A stretch of DNA of 64,000 nt. Origin: Cellulomonas sp. Leaf395 (GTDB taxonomy: Bacteria > Actinomycetota > Actinomycetes > Actinomycetales > Cellulomonadaceae). Made by a program: the position numbers and the translations under genes. Location: assembly GCF_001424125.1 (NCBI RefSeq), contig NZ_LMQI01000005.1:727495-791494 (forward strand). The letters run 5' to 3'. The notes beneath the pieces are model-generated. The model had not been told where the DNA came from and did no database searches. It was given only the letters and a program-made list of their open reading frames with translations. How positions within the stretch are numbered: the stretch's first letter is position 1; each line of letters begins with the position of its first letter. Shown here piece by piece: positions 1 to 8,731 of this stretch.

Positions 1-729
1 GAGCCGGTGCTCATGCTGCACGCGTGGAGCGAGACCCATCGCAGCTTCCAGCGCCTCGTGCCGCTCCTGCCGCGGACTTGGCGCGTGATCGTGCCCGACC
101 AACGCGGTGTTGGTGACAGCGCCCAGCCAGACACTGGCTACGCCCTCACCGACTTCGCCGCGGACACCGTCGGCCTTCTGGACGCCCTCGGCCTGCACTC
201 CGCCTGGCTCGTCGGCACGTCGAGCGGTGGGTACGTAGCGCAGCAGATCGCCGTCGACCATCCCTCGCGGGTCCGCGGACTCGTCCTGATCGGATCACCG
301 GCAGACCTTCAGCGGCCCCTTCCGGTAGCCCTAGCGGAAGCATTGGATTCGTTCCACGACCCCATGACCCGCGACGACATCGGGCGACTCAACAGGATGC
401 TCGGCGGTCAGCACCGGATCCCGGCCGACTTCCTAGACGACATGGACACCGCCGCCCTGACGATCCCAGCGCGCGTCTGGAAGGAGTGGCTGGCAGAGCT
501 CCTCGCCGCCGAGCCTCCGTGCCGCCAGGGTCGGATCTCCAGACCGACCTTGCTCCTGTGGGGCGGCGCAGACGAGGTTCTTCCCGCTGAGCAGCTCGAC
601 ACGCTCAGAGCGGCCATCGACGAGGTCACTGTCAGGATCTACGAGGGCACTGGGCACCTGGTGCTGTGGGAGCAGCCCGAGCGAGTGGCCGCCGATGTCA
701 GGGCTTTCGTCGGCGTGTCAGCGAGCTGA
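1..729 (+). CDS. alpha/beta hydrolase (5' end outside window)
   Basis: The reading frame is open from the first base, and the first visible residues (EPVLMLHAWSE) match the strand before the oxyanion hole of alpha/beta hydrolases, so the true start lies upstream. The nucleophile elbow G-T-S-S-G-G is near codon 76, an acid-containing G-G-A-D-E-V is near codon 190, and the catalytic His is in G-T-G-H-L near codon 216. This is a small single-domain hydrolase or epoxide hydrolase-like enzyme. The substrate cannot be read from the sequence, and the neighbours give no pathway. Confidence 0.85.
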   Translation, partial: EPVLMLHAWSETHRSFQRLVPLLPRTWRVIVPDQRGVGDSAQPDTGYALTDFAADTVGLLDALGLHSAWLVGTSSGGYVAQQIAVDHPSRVRGLVLIGSPADLQRPLPVALAEALDSFHDPMTRDDIGRLNRMLGGQHRIPADFLDDMDTAALTIPARVWKEWLAELLAAEPPCRQGRISRPTLLLWGGADEVLPAEQLDTLRAAIDEVTVRIYEGTGHLVLWEQPERVAADVRAFVGVSAS

Positions 730-786
730 GTCTCGTCGCCAAGCTCGTGAGCCTGGCGTTGCGTCCGTTTCGCGGGTCTGGCGGGG

Positions 787-808
787 TTCGAATCCCACTC
801 GGGGCACC
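787..808 (+). other. tRNA 3'-end-like fragment (possible attachment-site scar)
   Basis: TTCGAAT followed by CCCAC, then TCGGGGC and ACC, reads as a tRNA T-loop, the 3' T-stem half, the acceptor strand and the discriminator. It resembles actinobacterial tRNA-Lys tails (general knowledge). The 5' half is missing: no matching GCCCCGA acceptor strand lies in the preceding 80 bases, and the bases before the loop (CGGGG) do not pair fully with CCCAC. The scrap is followed at once by CTT and GTGCCCC, which makes a 7-bp hairpin with GGGGCAC (801-817). A 3'-only tRNA copy is what site-specific integration at a tRNA gene leaves behind. Confidence 0.35.
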
Positions 809-866
809 TTGTGCCCCGCAAAACCACAGGTCAGAGGCACACTTCGTCTCCACGGCGGGTGATGCT

Positions 867-896
867 GTGGGGACACTGGCGGGTCTCGTGGGGACA
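867..896. repeat. direct repeat GTGGGGACA x2, insertion-sequence-end-like
   Basis: GTGGGGACA occurs at 867-875 and again at 888-896, exactly 21 bp apart. Closely spaced short repeats of this kind are typical of transposase-binding ends, for example in the IS21 family. No transposase gene is next to it. With the tRNA scrap at 787-808, this 240-bp gap (730-970) looks like leftover mobile DNA. No gene is seen in it. Confidence 0.2.
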
Positions 897-970
897 GAAC
901 TGAGCAAAACCTGCTCGCGGCCGGCGCCAGTCCTGCGAGGTCTGGCACCGCGCCCATGATCAGCAGGAGG

Positions 971-1903
971 TCAGGTCGGAACGGACGACCGGACATGGTC
1001 GACGTCCTGCGCGGCCTCCAGGATGATCGACCGTAACCACGCGTGCCCGGGCTCCAGCTGCTGGGAGGGATGCCACCACAGCGCCTCGACGAGCGGGATC
1101 ACGTCGAACGGGCACGGCACCGTCCGAAGACTGTGTCCCCGCTGGAGCATCGGCACCAGTCGCTCCTGGACCAGAGCGATGCGATCGGTCCCGACGACGA
1201 ACTGGGGGATCGCCAGGAAGCTTTCGACCACGATCTGGACGTGGACGTCGACGCCGAGGTTCTCCATCTGCCGCATCGGCGGGGTGAACGCCGACGACGA
1301 CCTGTAGCTGACCACCCAGGGGTTGCTCGCGAGGTCGGCCAGGGTGGCCGTCTCCCCGATCGTCGGGTGATCGACATCGACGAGGCAGACCCAGGTGTCG
1401 GTGAACAGGTCGAGGTGCGGCAGTCCCGACGCGAACCCTCGCGGCAGGATCATCGCGTCGGCCTCGCGCAGCACCTCCTCGGCCCGCTCGATGAGCTGGG
1501 GAGTGTGCGGGTGGAACTCGACGCGGACCCCTGGGGCCCTTCCGGCGACGATCTGGCTGACGCCCGTGCCGATCACGCTGAGCGAGTAGTCGGCCACGAG
1601 GATGCTGAATGCCCGGTCGGAGGTAGCGGGGTCGAAGGTGGGGGCGACGGAGAACACGCGCTCCACACCCGCCATGGCCGACCCCGTGCGCTCGCGCAGC
1701 TGCTCGGCGAAGGGGGTGAGCTCGTAGGCGTTCCCGACGCGGACCAGCAGCGGATCGTTGAAGTGGCGGCGCAGGCGCGCCAGCGACGCACTCAGGGCCG
1801 GCTGGCTCAGGCCGAGCTTTGCGGCCGCGTTCGTGACGCTGCGCTCCCGCAACAACGCATCGAGCGCGGTCAGCAGGTTCAGGTTCAGGTTGGCGATGTT
1901 CAC
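971..1903 (-). CDS. LysR-family transcriptional regulator (NodD-like)
   Basis: A 310-residue protein. The N-terminal winged helix-turn-helix reads N-L-L-T-A-L-D-A-L-L-R-E-R-S-V-T-N-A-A, then L-S-Q-P-A-L-S-A-S-L-A-R-L-R, followed by a periplasmic-binding-protein-like effector domain. Both the order and the length are usual for LysR proteins. I chose the GTG at 1903 because GGGAG sits 8 bases upstream and the helix-turn-helix begins soon after; an ATG at 1966 would add 21 residues with no family counterpart. It lies downstream of, and on the same strand as, the glycosidase operon, but a 90-bp gap and different biology suggest separate control. Its target is unknown. Confidence 0.85.
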   Translation of the reverse strand: MNIANLNLNLLTALDALLRERSVTNAAAKLGLSQPALSASLARLRRHFNDPLLVRVGNAYELTPFAEQLRERTGSAMAGVERVFSVAPTFDPATSDRAFSILVADYSLSVIGTGVSQIVAGRAPGVRVEFHPHTPQLIERAEEVLREADAMILPRGFASGLPHLDLFTDTWVCLVDVDHPTIGETATLADLASNPWVVSYRSSSAFTPPMRQMENLGVDVHVQIVVESFLAIPQFVVGTDRIALVQERLVPMLQRGHSLRTVPCPFDVIPLVEALWWHPSQQLEPGHAWLRSIILEAAQDVDHVRSSVPT

Positions 1904-1994
1904 GGTCAGTCTCCCGCCGAACGGGCGCACCAGTGGGCCGCGATCCTGGAGGACGCCATGGTTCATCGTAGGAGCGCCTCCGGTGTCGCGGCGC

Positions 1995-4214
1995 TCAGAG
2001 TCCGTCGTTCTGCTCCTCGTGCACTGTCGCGTGCTGCAGGGCTCGGCTCAGGAGGTCGGGGCCGAGCGCGGTCGATGGATCGTCGAAGAGCCGCTCGATC
2101 GGCAGGTCGCCGATCATCGTCAGGATCGTCGGGTTGGCCAGGAATCCCGCGGTCGCGCCCGACGGGTCAGCGTCCTGTGCCACGTGGACGAGGGAGGTCC
2201 CGACGCTCGGGTCGGTGAGCCACTCACGGAGGGTCGACCTCCCGTCGAGGACCGTCCTCGGTCCGGATGCGACCCGGCGGACGGTCGTCTCCGTGCGGAT
2301 GTCCCGCGAGGACGCCCCGATGTCGAGGGCGTAGGTGCCGTCGTCGACGACCCACCCGTCTCGCCGCTCGTCCCAGCGGGCGAAGTCACGCGAGGCGACC
2401 GTCGACCTGATCCGAGCTGACGCTCCCGGCTCGAGGTGGACCTTGCCGAAGGCGGCGAGCGTCCGCACGGGCCTGTCCTCGGTAAGGGGCTCTGGCCTGA
2501 CATAGACCTGCCACACTTCTGCACCCGCCACGGCTCCGACGTTGCGCACCGTGAACTCGATGACCGGGTCGCCACTCTGGGCTCCGTCGTCGATCACGAG
2601 AACGTCCTCGTAGGCGAACTGGGTGTAGCTGAGCCCGTGACCGAAGGGGAAGGCGACCTCGCGCTCGGCGAGGTCGTACCCGCGGTACCCGACGAAGATC
2701 CCTTCACCGTGGAACACGCGCCCCCCATGCCCCGGGAAGGACGCGAATGCGGGCGTGTCGCTCAGGCGGAGTGGGATGGTCTCCGCGAGCCGACCGGACG
2801 GGTTGACCGCCCCGGTCAGCACCTGCGCGATGGCTGCGCCTCCGCCCTGGCCCGGCAGCCAGCCCTCGACGAGTGCGGCGACGCCGTCGGACCACGGTGC
2901 CGTCAGGACGATCCCGCCGTTGACGAGCACGACGACAGTCCGCTCGTTCACCTCCCTGATCCGCGCCAGGAGATCCAGCTGGGCGGCCGGCAGCTCGAGC
3001 GATGCCCGGTCGTACCCTTCGGACTCCGAACCCTCCCCCGGCCCGAGGAAGACGACGGCGACGTCGGACCCACGGGCGACGCGGACGGCCTCGTCGACGA
3101 GCGACTCCTGCAGGGCGGGGTCGGTCGAGTACCCGGCCGCAAAGCCCACCGGGCGTTCCAGGACGGCGCGCAGACCGTCGAGCGGGGTGTCGACACGCGT
3201 CGGTGCCGCGCTCGCGCTTCCGCCGCCCTGGATGTGCGGGGTGCGCGCTAGCTGGCCGATCACGGCGATCTGCCCACCCGTCGGGGCGAGAGGAAGGACC
3301 CCGTCGTTGCTGAGCAGCACGACCGACGCCGCCGCAGCGTTCACGGCGAGGCGGTGGTGCTCCTCATGATCGGGCGTGGACGCGGGGCGGGCGCCCCAGG
3401 TCGTGGCCACCCGGCGCAGCCGGTCGGCAGCCTCGACGACGACCGACGCGTCGAGCTCGTCGTCCTCGACCGCAGCGAGGATCCGTCGCAACGAGCCCTC
3501 CCCCGGTCCTGGCATCTCGAGATCGAGGCCTGCGCGAAGGGCGGCGACCCGGTCGTCGACGGCGCCCCAGTCGGACACGACCGCCCCGTCGAATCCCCAC
3601 TCGCCTCGGAGGATGTCGGTCAGGATGCGCCGGTCCTGCGTCACGTAGGTGCCGTTGACCCGGTTGTACGACGCCATGATCATCGCCGGAGCTGCGTGCG
3701 CGACGACGTGCTCGAAGGCGGCGAGGTAGATCTCGCGCAGCGCCCGCTCGCTGACCTCGGCGCTCACGCGCATGCGGTCGGTCTCCTGGCTGTTCACCGC
3801 GAAGTGCTTGACGCAGGCGCCGACACCGGCGGACTGGACGCCGTCGACGAAGGCTGCGCCGATCCGGCCCGTGAGGAACGGGTCCTCGGAGTAGTACTCG
3901 AAGCCGCGGCCGCCGAGCGGAGATCGCTTGATGTTGATGCTGGGTCCCAGAAGAACGTCAGCACCGGCCGCACGCGCCTCCCGACCGATCGCGGCCGCGA
4001 CCTCGGCGACGAGGTCCACGTCCCAGGTCGCGGCGAGCGCCGCCGGGGCGGGGAAGCAGGTCGCCGGCACCTTGCCCGACCAGTCGGGCAGGTTCATCGC
4101 CAGACCGTTCGGGCCGTCGCTCATGGTCAGCGCCGGGACGCCGTCCTCGGCTCGCGTGTGAGACATGTCCGCGCCGCTGAGCAGCGCCGCGGGCCTGGCG
4201 AGGTTCGTGGTCAT
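1995..4214 (-). CDS. glycoside hydrolase family 3 beta-glucosidase
   Basis: A 739-residue GH3 enzyme with no signal peptide, so it should act in the cytoplasm on imported glycosides. The (beta/alpha)8 domain holds K-H-F (K136, H137) and the nucleophile region V-V-S-D-W-G with D215. The alpha/beta sandwich domain follows (about 320-540), then a C-terminal fibronectin-III-like domain (about 570-660). The start ATG at 4214 overlaps the stop of the rhamnosidase gene by ATGA. It is the last gene of the sugar operon and probably removes glucose or a related sugar after the rhamnosidase has acted. The exact linkage specificity cannot be told. Confidence 0.9.
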   Translation of the reverse strand: MTTNLARPAALLSGADMSHTRAEDGVPALTMSDGPNGLAMNLPDWSGKVPATCFPAPAALAATWDVDLVAEVAAAIGREARAAGADVLLGPSINIKRSPLGGRGFEYYSEDPFLTGRIGAAFVDGVQSAGVGACVKHFAVNSQETDRMRVSAEVSERALREIYLAAFEHVVAHAAPAMIMASYNRVNGTYVTQDRRILTDILRGEWGFDGAVVSDWGAVDDRVAALRAGLDLEMPGPGEGSLRRILAAVEDDELDASVVVEAADRLRRVATTWGARPASTPDHEEHHRLAVNAAAASVVLLSNDGVLPLAPTGGQIAVIGQLARTPHIQGGGSASAAPTRVDTPLDGLRAVLERPVGFAAGYSTDPALQESLVDEAVRVARGSDVAVVFLGPGEGSESEGYDRASLELPAAQLDLLARIREVNERTVVVLVNGGIVLTAPWSDGVAALVEGWLPGQGGGAAIAQVLTGAVNPSGRLAETIPLRLSDTPAFASFPGHGGRVFHGEGIFVGYRGYDLAEREVAFPFGHGLSYTQFAYEDVLVIDDGAQSGDPVIEFTVRNVGAVAGAEVWQVYVRPEPLTEDRPVRTLAAFGKVHLEPGASARIRSTVASRDFARWDERRDGWVVDDGTYALDIGASSRDIRTETTVRRVASGPRTVLDGRSTLREWLTDPSVGTSLVHVAQDADPSGATAGFLANPTILTMIGDLPIERLFDDPSTALGPDLLSRALQHATVHEEQNDGL

Positions 4215-6868
4215 ACCTCGACTCCCTGCTGCGCCATCTCGACGCGATCCTCGGGGCTGTGCACGTTCCACAGACGGGGCATCACCGGGTCATCCTCCGC
4301 CGCGCGGCAGGTCGCGTGGAACGCGTGCGTCCCCCCGGCGACGCGGAGCGTCCGGTCGGAACCCGGCAGGTGGATGTCCGCCTCCACGCCGGCCGGCAGG
4401 TCCACCTCGACGCGGAGATCCGTCCCGGTGCGCCGCCACGAGCATCGGACCAGCCCGTAGGGCGACAGGTGGGCGGCCGAGGCGTGAGTGAGTCCCCCGC
4501 CGGGGGACGGAGCGATCCTGACCCGCTGGTACCCGGGCTCGGCAGGGCTGAGACCGGCGACGACGCGGTGGAGGAAGTCGACGACCGCACCGAGCGCGTA
4601 GTGGTTGAACGAGGTCATCTCGCCGGGGTTGATGCTCCCGTCCGGGAGCATGCTGTCCCACCGTTCCCAGACGGTGGTCGCCCCCATCGTGACGGGGAAC
4701 AGCCACGACGGGCACTTGGTCTGCAGGAGCAGGTGGTACGCCGTGTCCACCGAGCCCGTCGCCACGAGCGCGTCGCAGACCAGAGGCGTCCCGATGAATC
4801 CCGTCTGGATGAGGTGGTCCCCCTCGCGGACCAGATCAGCCAGGCGACGACCCGCGATGGCCCGCTGTTCGGACGTCGGCAACAGGTCGAAGCAGAGCGC
4901 GAGCGACAAGGCCGTGACGGTGTCGCTCACGACCCGACCCGACGGCGTGACGAACTCGTTCTGGAACGCCTGGCGTGCGCGCACAGCAACAGCGTCGTAG
5001 CGCATGGCGAGGCTGTTCAGGCCGAGCACCGAGCACGCACGTGCTGTGATGGCAGCCGTCTGGGCGTGGTACGCGCTGGCCACGAGATGCGCGTCCGTCG
5101 CGGAGTCTCCTGGCCGGTCGGGAGGCGCTTGAGGGTCGAGCCAGTCGCCGAGCTGGAACCCTGTGGCCCACAGCCCGGTGCCGCGGGTGAGCTCGTCGAC
5201 CTGGTCCACCCAGGCCGTCATGCTCGGCAGCTGCTCGTGGAGCAGTGCGAGGTCCCCGGTGCGCTGGTAGATCGTCCACGGCACCAGCACGGCGGCATCG
5301 CCCCACCCGGCGGCAGGGTCTGCCGGGAACCCGCAGTCGAGCCACGGGTGGAAGTTCCTGACCGAGCCGAACTCGCGCTGCTCGGCGGCAAGGTCCCGCA
5401 GCCAGTTCCGCAGCACCCCGGTGCTCTCGTACAGGAAGGTCGCCGCGGGGACGAAGGCCTGGATGTCACCGGTCCAGCCCAGGCGCTCGTCGCGCTGCGG
5501 GCAGTCCGTGGGTAGGTCGACGAAGTTGTCCCGCATGCTCCAGACCACGTTGTCGTGGAACTGGTCGAGAAGCACGTTCGAGCTGCTGAACCACCCGGCG
5601 CGGCGCATGTCGGAATGGATGACGCGTGCGACGACGTCCAGTTCCTGCCCGGCCGGCCAGCCGTCGATCTCGACGTACCGGAAGCCGTGCACGGTGAATC
5701 GGGGTTCCCACGTCTCCGGTCCCTCGCCCGCGAACGTGTACCGGTCGACCGAGGTGGCGGTCCGCAGTGGTCGCACGCACAGCTCGTCGTCCTCGAGGAC
5801 TTCCGCGTGCCGGATCGTGAGCTCGTGATCGCGGGGGGCGGTCGCGGTCAGGCGGACCCGGCCGGAGATGTTCTGACCGAAGTCCAGCCGTACGCGTCCG
5901 TGCGGACGCCGCTGCACGATCGTCGGCGCGAGCTCCTCGACGACCCGCATCGCGGGCCCGGTCGGTCCTTCGAGGGTGGCGGTGAAGCCGGTCCGCGGAA
6001 GGACGGTCGCGGAATCCCAGCTGACCGTGTCGTAGCCGGGGTTGGCCCATCCCGCCGCGAACCGGCGCGCGTCGTAACTCTCCCCCTCGTAGAGGCCTGT
6101 GGCAGTGATCGGCGACGCCGTCGTCTGCCAGTCGAGCGGGACGAGCTCGAGCCGCCCGTCGTCGTGCACGAGCTCGAGCTGCACCATGACGGCGACATCG
6201 TCCCCGTAGACGTCCCAGAGGCCGCCGTTGAACCCAAGTCGTCCGCGATACCACCCGTCAGCGAGCCAGATGCCGAGGACGTTGCGCCCGGCGTGCACCA
6301 GGTCCTCCAGGGGGAACGTCTGGGTCCGGAGCCGGTGCCGAAAGCTCGTCCAGCCCGGTGCGAGGACCGAGTCGTCCGCTGGTGCGCCGTTCACCTCGAG
6401 GTCGTAGACGCCGTGGGCGGCAACGTACGCCCGGGCCCGTCGGACCGTCGCCGGCAGGTCGAACTCGGCGCGCAACAGGTACGCGGGTCGCGGTCCGGTG
6501 GCGGGGGCGTTGGTCGACGGCGAGACGAAGTCGACTGCCCAGTCGGCTGCGGCAAGGCCCCGCTCCACCACGGTCGGCTCCGACCAGGCGGTCGGCTCTG
6601 CGGTGTCGAACCACGAGCGGATACGGATCACCGCACGTTCCCTGGGCTGGAGCGGCAGCACGGGCCACCGGACGAGGACGGAGTCCGGACTGTCGATGCG
6701 CGTCCGCAGCGCCGCCCCGTGGTCTCGTGCCACCTCGATCTCGTACGCGACCGGGCGCGCGCCGCGATCCGCGCCGACCACCCGCCAGCTCAGGCGAGGC
6801 GTCGCCTCCGAGATGCCGACCGCACGGTCGACGTGCTCGAGACGGACGTCGACGACCTGGGCGGTCAC
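4211..6868 (-). CDS. GH78 alpha-L-rhamnosidase
   Basis: An 885-residue cytoplasmic-type GH78 protein. The N-terminal beta domains include R-L-S-W-R-V near residue 28. The (alpha/alpha)6 catalytic barrel carries the family signature D-L-P-T-D-C-P-Q-R-D-E-R-L-G-W-T-G-D, which holds acidic residues used in inverting hydrolysis, and a C-terminal beta-sandwich closes the protein. It has ATGA overlaps with the genes on both sides, so translation is probably coupled. With the binding-protein-dependent transporter and the GH3 enzyme, it suggests uptake and cleavage of rhamnose-bearing plant glycosides such as rutinose or flavonoid glycosides. The substrate is inference. Confidence 0.92.
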   Translation of the reverse strand: MTAQVVDVRLEHVDRAVGISEATPRLSWRVVGADRGARPVAYEIEVARDHGAALRTRIDSPDSVLVRWPVLPLQPRERAVIRIRSWFDTAEPTAWSEPTVVERGLAAADWAVDFVSPSTNAPATGPRPAYLLRAEFDLPATVRRARAYVAAHGVYDLEVNGAPADDSVLAPGWTSFRHRLRTQTFPLEDLVHAGRNVLGIWLADGWYRGRLGFNGGLWDVYGDDVAVMVQLELVHDDGRLELVPLDWQTTASPITATGLYEGESYDARRFAAGWANPGYDTVSWDSATVLPRTGFTATLEGPTGPAMRVVEELAPTIVQRRPHGRVRLDFGQNISGRVRLTATAPRDHELTIRHAEVLEDDELCVRPLRTATSVDRYTFAGEGPETWEPRFTVHGFRYVEIDGWPAGQELDVVARVIHSDMRRAGWFSSSNVLLDQFHDNVVWSMRDNFVDLPTDCPQRDERLGWTGDIQAFVPAATFLYESTGVLRNWLRDLAAEQREFGSVRNFHPWLDCGFPADPAAGWGDAAVLVPWTIYQRTGDLALLHEQLPSMTAWVDQVDELTRGTGLWATGFQLGDWLDPQAPPDRPGDSATDAHLVASAYHAQTAAITARACSVLGLNSLAMRYDAVAVRARQAFQNEFVTPSGRVVSDTVTALSLALCFDLLPTSEQRAIAGRRLADLVREGDHLIQTGFIGTPLVCDALVATGSVDTAYHLLLQTKCPSWLFPVTMGATTVWERWDSMLPDGSINPGEMTSFNHYALGAVVDFLHRVVAGLSPAEPGYQRVRIAPSPGGGLTHASAAHLSPYGLVRCSWRRTGTDLRVEVDLPAGVEADIHLPGSDRTLRVAGGTHAFHATCRAAEDDPVMPRLWNVHSPEDRVEMAQQGVEV

Positions 6869-7770
6869 CCCTTCACCGAGCCGGCGGTCAGGCCGGTCAT
6901 CATCCGCTGGTTCAGGAAGAGGTAGACCAGCAGGGTGCCGAAGACATTGAGGCAGATCGCGGCCATGGTCGGACCGTACTCGACCTGGCCGAACTGACCC
7001 TGGAAGCTGAGCAGCCCGACCTGGATGGTGCGGAGCTCGTCGCTGTTGACGAACGTGAGGGCGATGAGCAGGTCGTTCCAGATGAAGAAGAACTGGACCA
7101 GCGCCACCGTGAAGATCGCGTTGCGCACGAGCGGCACGGCGACCACGAAGAACATGCGCAGGATGCTGGCGCCATCGAGCGTCGCTGCCTCGAAGACCTC
7201 ACGAGGGACGCTGCGGAAGTAGGTCGCCATCATGAACACGGTCAGCGGGAGGCCGATGGCCGTGTAGGTGATGATCAGCGGCCAGAGCGAGCCGGTCAGG
7301 CCGGCGCGGAAGTAGATCGTGAAGAGCGGCAGCAAGATCATCTGGCCCGGAATCATGATTCCCGCCAGGAACATGAGCAGAACTGTCCCGCGGCCTTTCC
7401 AGACCATGACCTCGAGAGCGAATCCTGCGGCAACTCCCAGCGCGATCGTGAGGAACAGGGACGGAATCACGGCGAGGACAGAGTTGCGTGCGTAGGTGCC
7501 GAGATTTCCCTCGGTGATGGCGCGCGTGTAGTTCTCGAAGTTGAGCCAGTTCTCGGGCAATGCGAACGCCGCGTTGTCCAAGAACTCCGACTGCGACTTC
7601 AGGGAGCCGAGCACGAGCCACACGAGCGGGCCGACGACGACGATCAGGAGCACCGCTGTCAGGATGCCGGTACCGATGGACCGGGCCCGTCGACGAGGAA
7701 CCAGGCGGCGCGGCGCCGAGGCGGAGCTTGCGGCGAGCGGCCTCGTCGTGGGAGTGGTAGCGAGGGACAT
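6865..7770 (-). CDS. carbohydrate ABC transporter permease (MalG type)
   Basis: A 301-residue inner-membrane protein with about six hydrophobic segments. The EAA loop E-A-A-T-L-D-G-A-S near residue 190 contacts the ATPase, and the ending F-L-N-Q-R-M-M-T-G-L-T-A-G-S-V-K-G is typical of MalG-type subunits. It starts 4 bp after the stop of its partner permease (7775) and overlaps the rhamnosidase start by ATGA. The operon has no ATPase gene; in actinobacteria such systems commonly share an MsiK-type ATPase encoded elsewhere. Confidence 0.92.
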   Translation of the reverse strand: MSLATTPTTRPLAASSASAPRRLVPRRRARSIGTGILTAVLLIVVVGPLVWLVLGSLKSQSEFLDNAAFALPENWLNFENYTRAITEGNLGTYARNSVLAVIPSLFLTIALGVAAGFALEVMVWKGRGTVLLMFLAGIMIPGQMILLPLFTIYFRAGLTGSLWPLIITYTAIGLPLTVFMMATYFRSVPREVFEAATLDGASILRMFFVVAVPLVRNAIFTVALVQFFFIWNDLLIALTFVNSDELRTIQVGLLSFQGQFGQVEYGPTMAAICLNVFGTLLVYLFLNQRMMTGLTAGSVKG

Positions 7771-7774
7771 GGAC

Positions 7775-8659
7775 TCAGGCCTTCGTCAGGTCGCGGCGTG
7801 CGGAGCGGAAGATGAACAGCGTGACGACGAGGCACAGCACGGTCAGCAGCAGCGCGATCGAGCTGCCGTATCCGTACTGGCCGTACGAGAACGACGTCTG
7901 GAACATGTAGAGCGTCAGCGGCGTCGTGGTGCTCCCCGGCCCGCCGTTGGTGAGCGCAAGAACCGAGTCGAAGATCTTCAACGTCCCGTTGATGCTGAAG
8001 ATGACGGCCGAGAGCAGCACGGGCAGCGACAGCGGCAGCACGACCGAACGCACGAGGCGGAGCCCGCTGGCGCCGTCGAGGCGGGCCGCTTCGAGCAGGT
8101 CGTCAGGGATGTCGACGAGGCCGGCGTACAGGAGCACGGCGTAGAAGCCCATCGAGCGCCAGGACTCCATCAGGATGAGGACCCAGAACGCCGTCGTGCT
8201 CGACCCGAACCAGTCGACGCTCTCGATCCCGAAGACGTTGAGCAGACCGTTCACGGGACCCGTGCGCGGCGCGGACTCGAACAGCTGCTGGAACAGCAGA
8301 CCGACCGCGACGGTCGGCAGGACGACCGGGAAGAACGCCAGTGTCCGGACGAGGTTGGACGCCTTCTTCAGCACGAACACGTAGAGCAGCGCGAGCCCGT
8401 AGCCGAGCAGCACCTGCACGATGGTCAGGACGATCGCAAAACGCACCGTGAACGACAGCGCCTCACGGACGTGCGCATCGGTGAACAGCAGCTGGAAGTT
8501 CTGCAGCCCGACGTAGTCGAACCCGATGATCGCGTTGCCCTCGAAGAGGGTGTACCCGAACGACCAGATGACCGGGACGAGAATGATCAGGGAGTAGACC
8601 GTGAGGGCCGGGGCCAGCAGCATGAAGATCGCGCGGCGATCGCCTAGGACGTGCGTCAT
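7775..8659 (-). CDS. carbohydrate ABC transporter permease (MalF/UgpA type)
   Basis: A 294-residue protein with six predicted membrane segments and the EAA loop E-A-A-R-L-D-G-A-S-G. It forms a heterodimer with the product of the next gene. The start ATG at 8659 begins M-T-H-V-L-G-D-R-R directly before the first hydrophobic helix and has GAGAGAC upstream; a GTG at 8710 would add 17 unlikely residues. It lies between the solute-binding protein and the second permease, the usual order for CUT1 sugar importers. Confidence 0.92.
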   Translation of the reverse strand: MTHVLGDRRAIFMLLAPALTVYSLIILVPVIWSFGYTLFEGNAIIGFDYVGLQNFQLLFTDAHVREALSFTVRFAIVLTIVQVLLGYGLALLYVFVLKKASNLVRTLAFFPVVLPTVAVGLLFQQLFESAPRTGPVNGLLNVFGIESVDWFGSSTTAFWVLILMESWRSMGFYAVLLYAGLVDIPDDLLEAARLDGASGLRLVRSVVLPLSLPVLLSAVIFSINGTLKIFDSVLALTNGGPGSTTTPLTLYMFQTSFSYGQYGYGSSIALLLTVLCLVVTLFIFRSARRDLTKA

Positions 8660-8731
8660 CGTGGTGTCTCTCAGTTCTGTTCTTCGGTGATCCGCCGGGC
8701 GCACCACCATCGGTGCGCCCGGCGGCGAGGC

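Noticed and set aside
721-808. A complete tRNA gene ending at 808
   Set aside because: No 5' acceptor strand, D-arm or anticodon arm can be folded upstream, and the T-stem has two mismatches; only the 3' end is tRNA-like.
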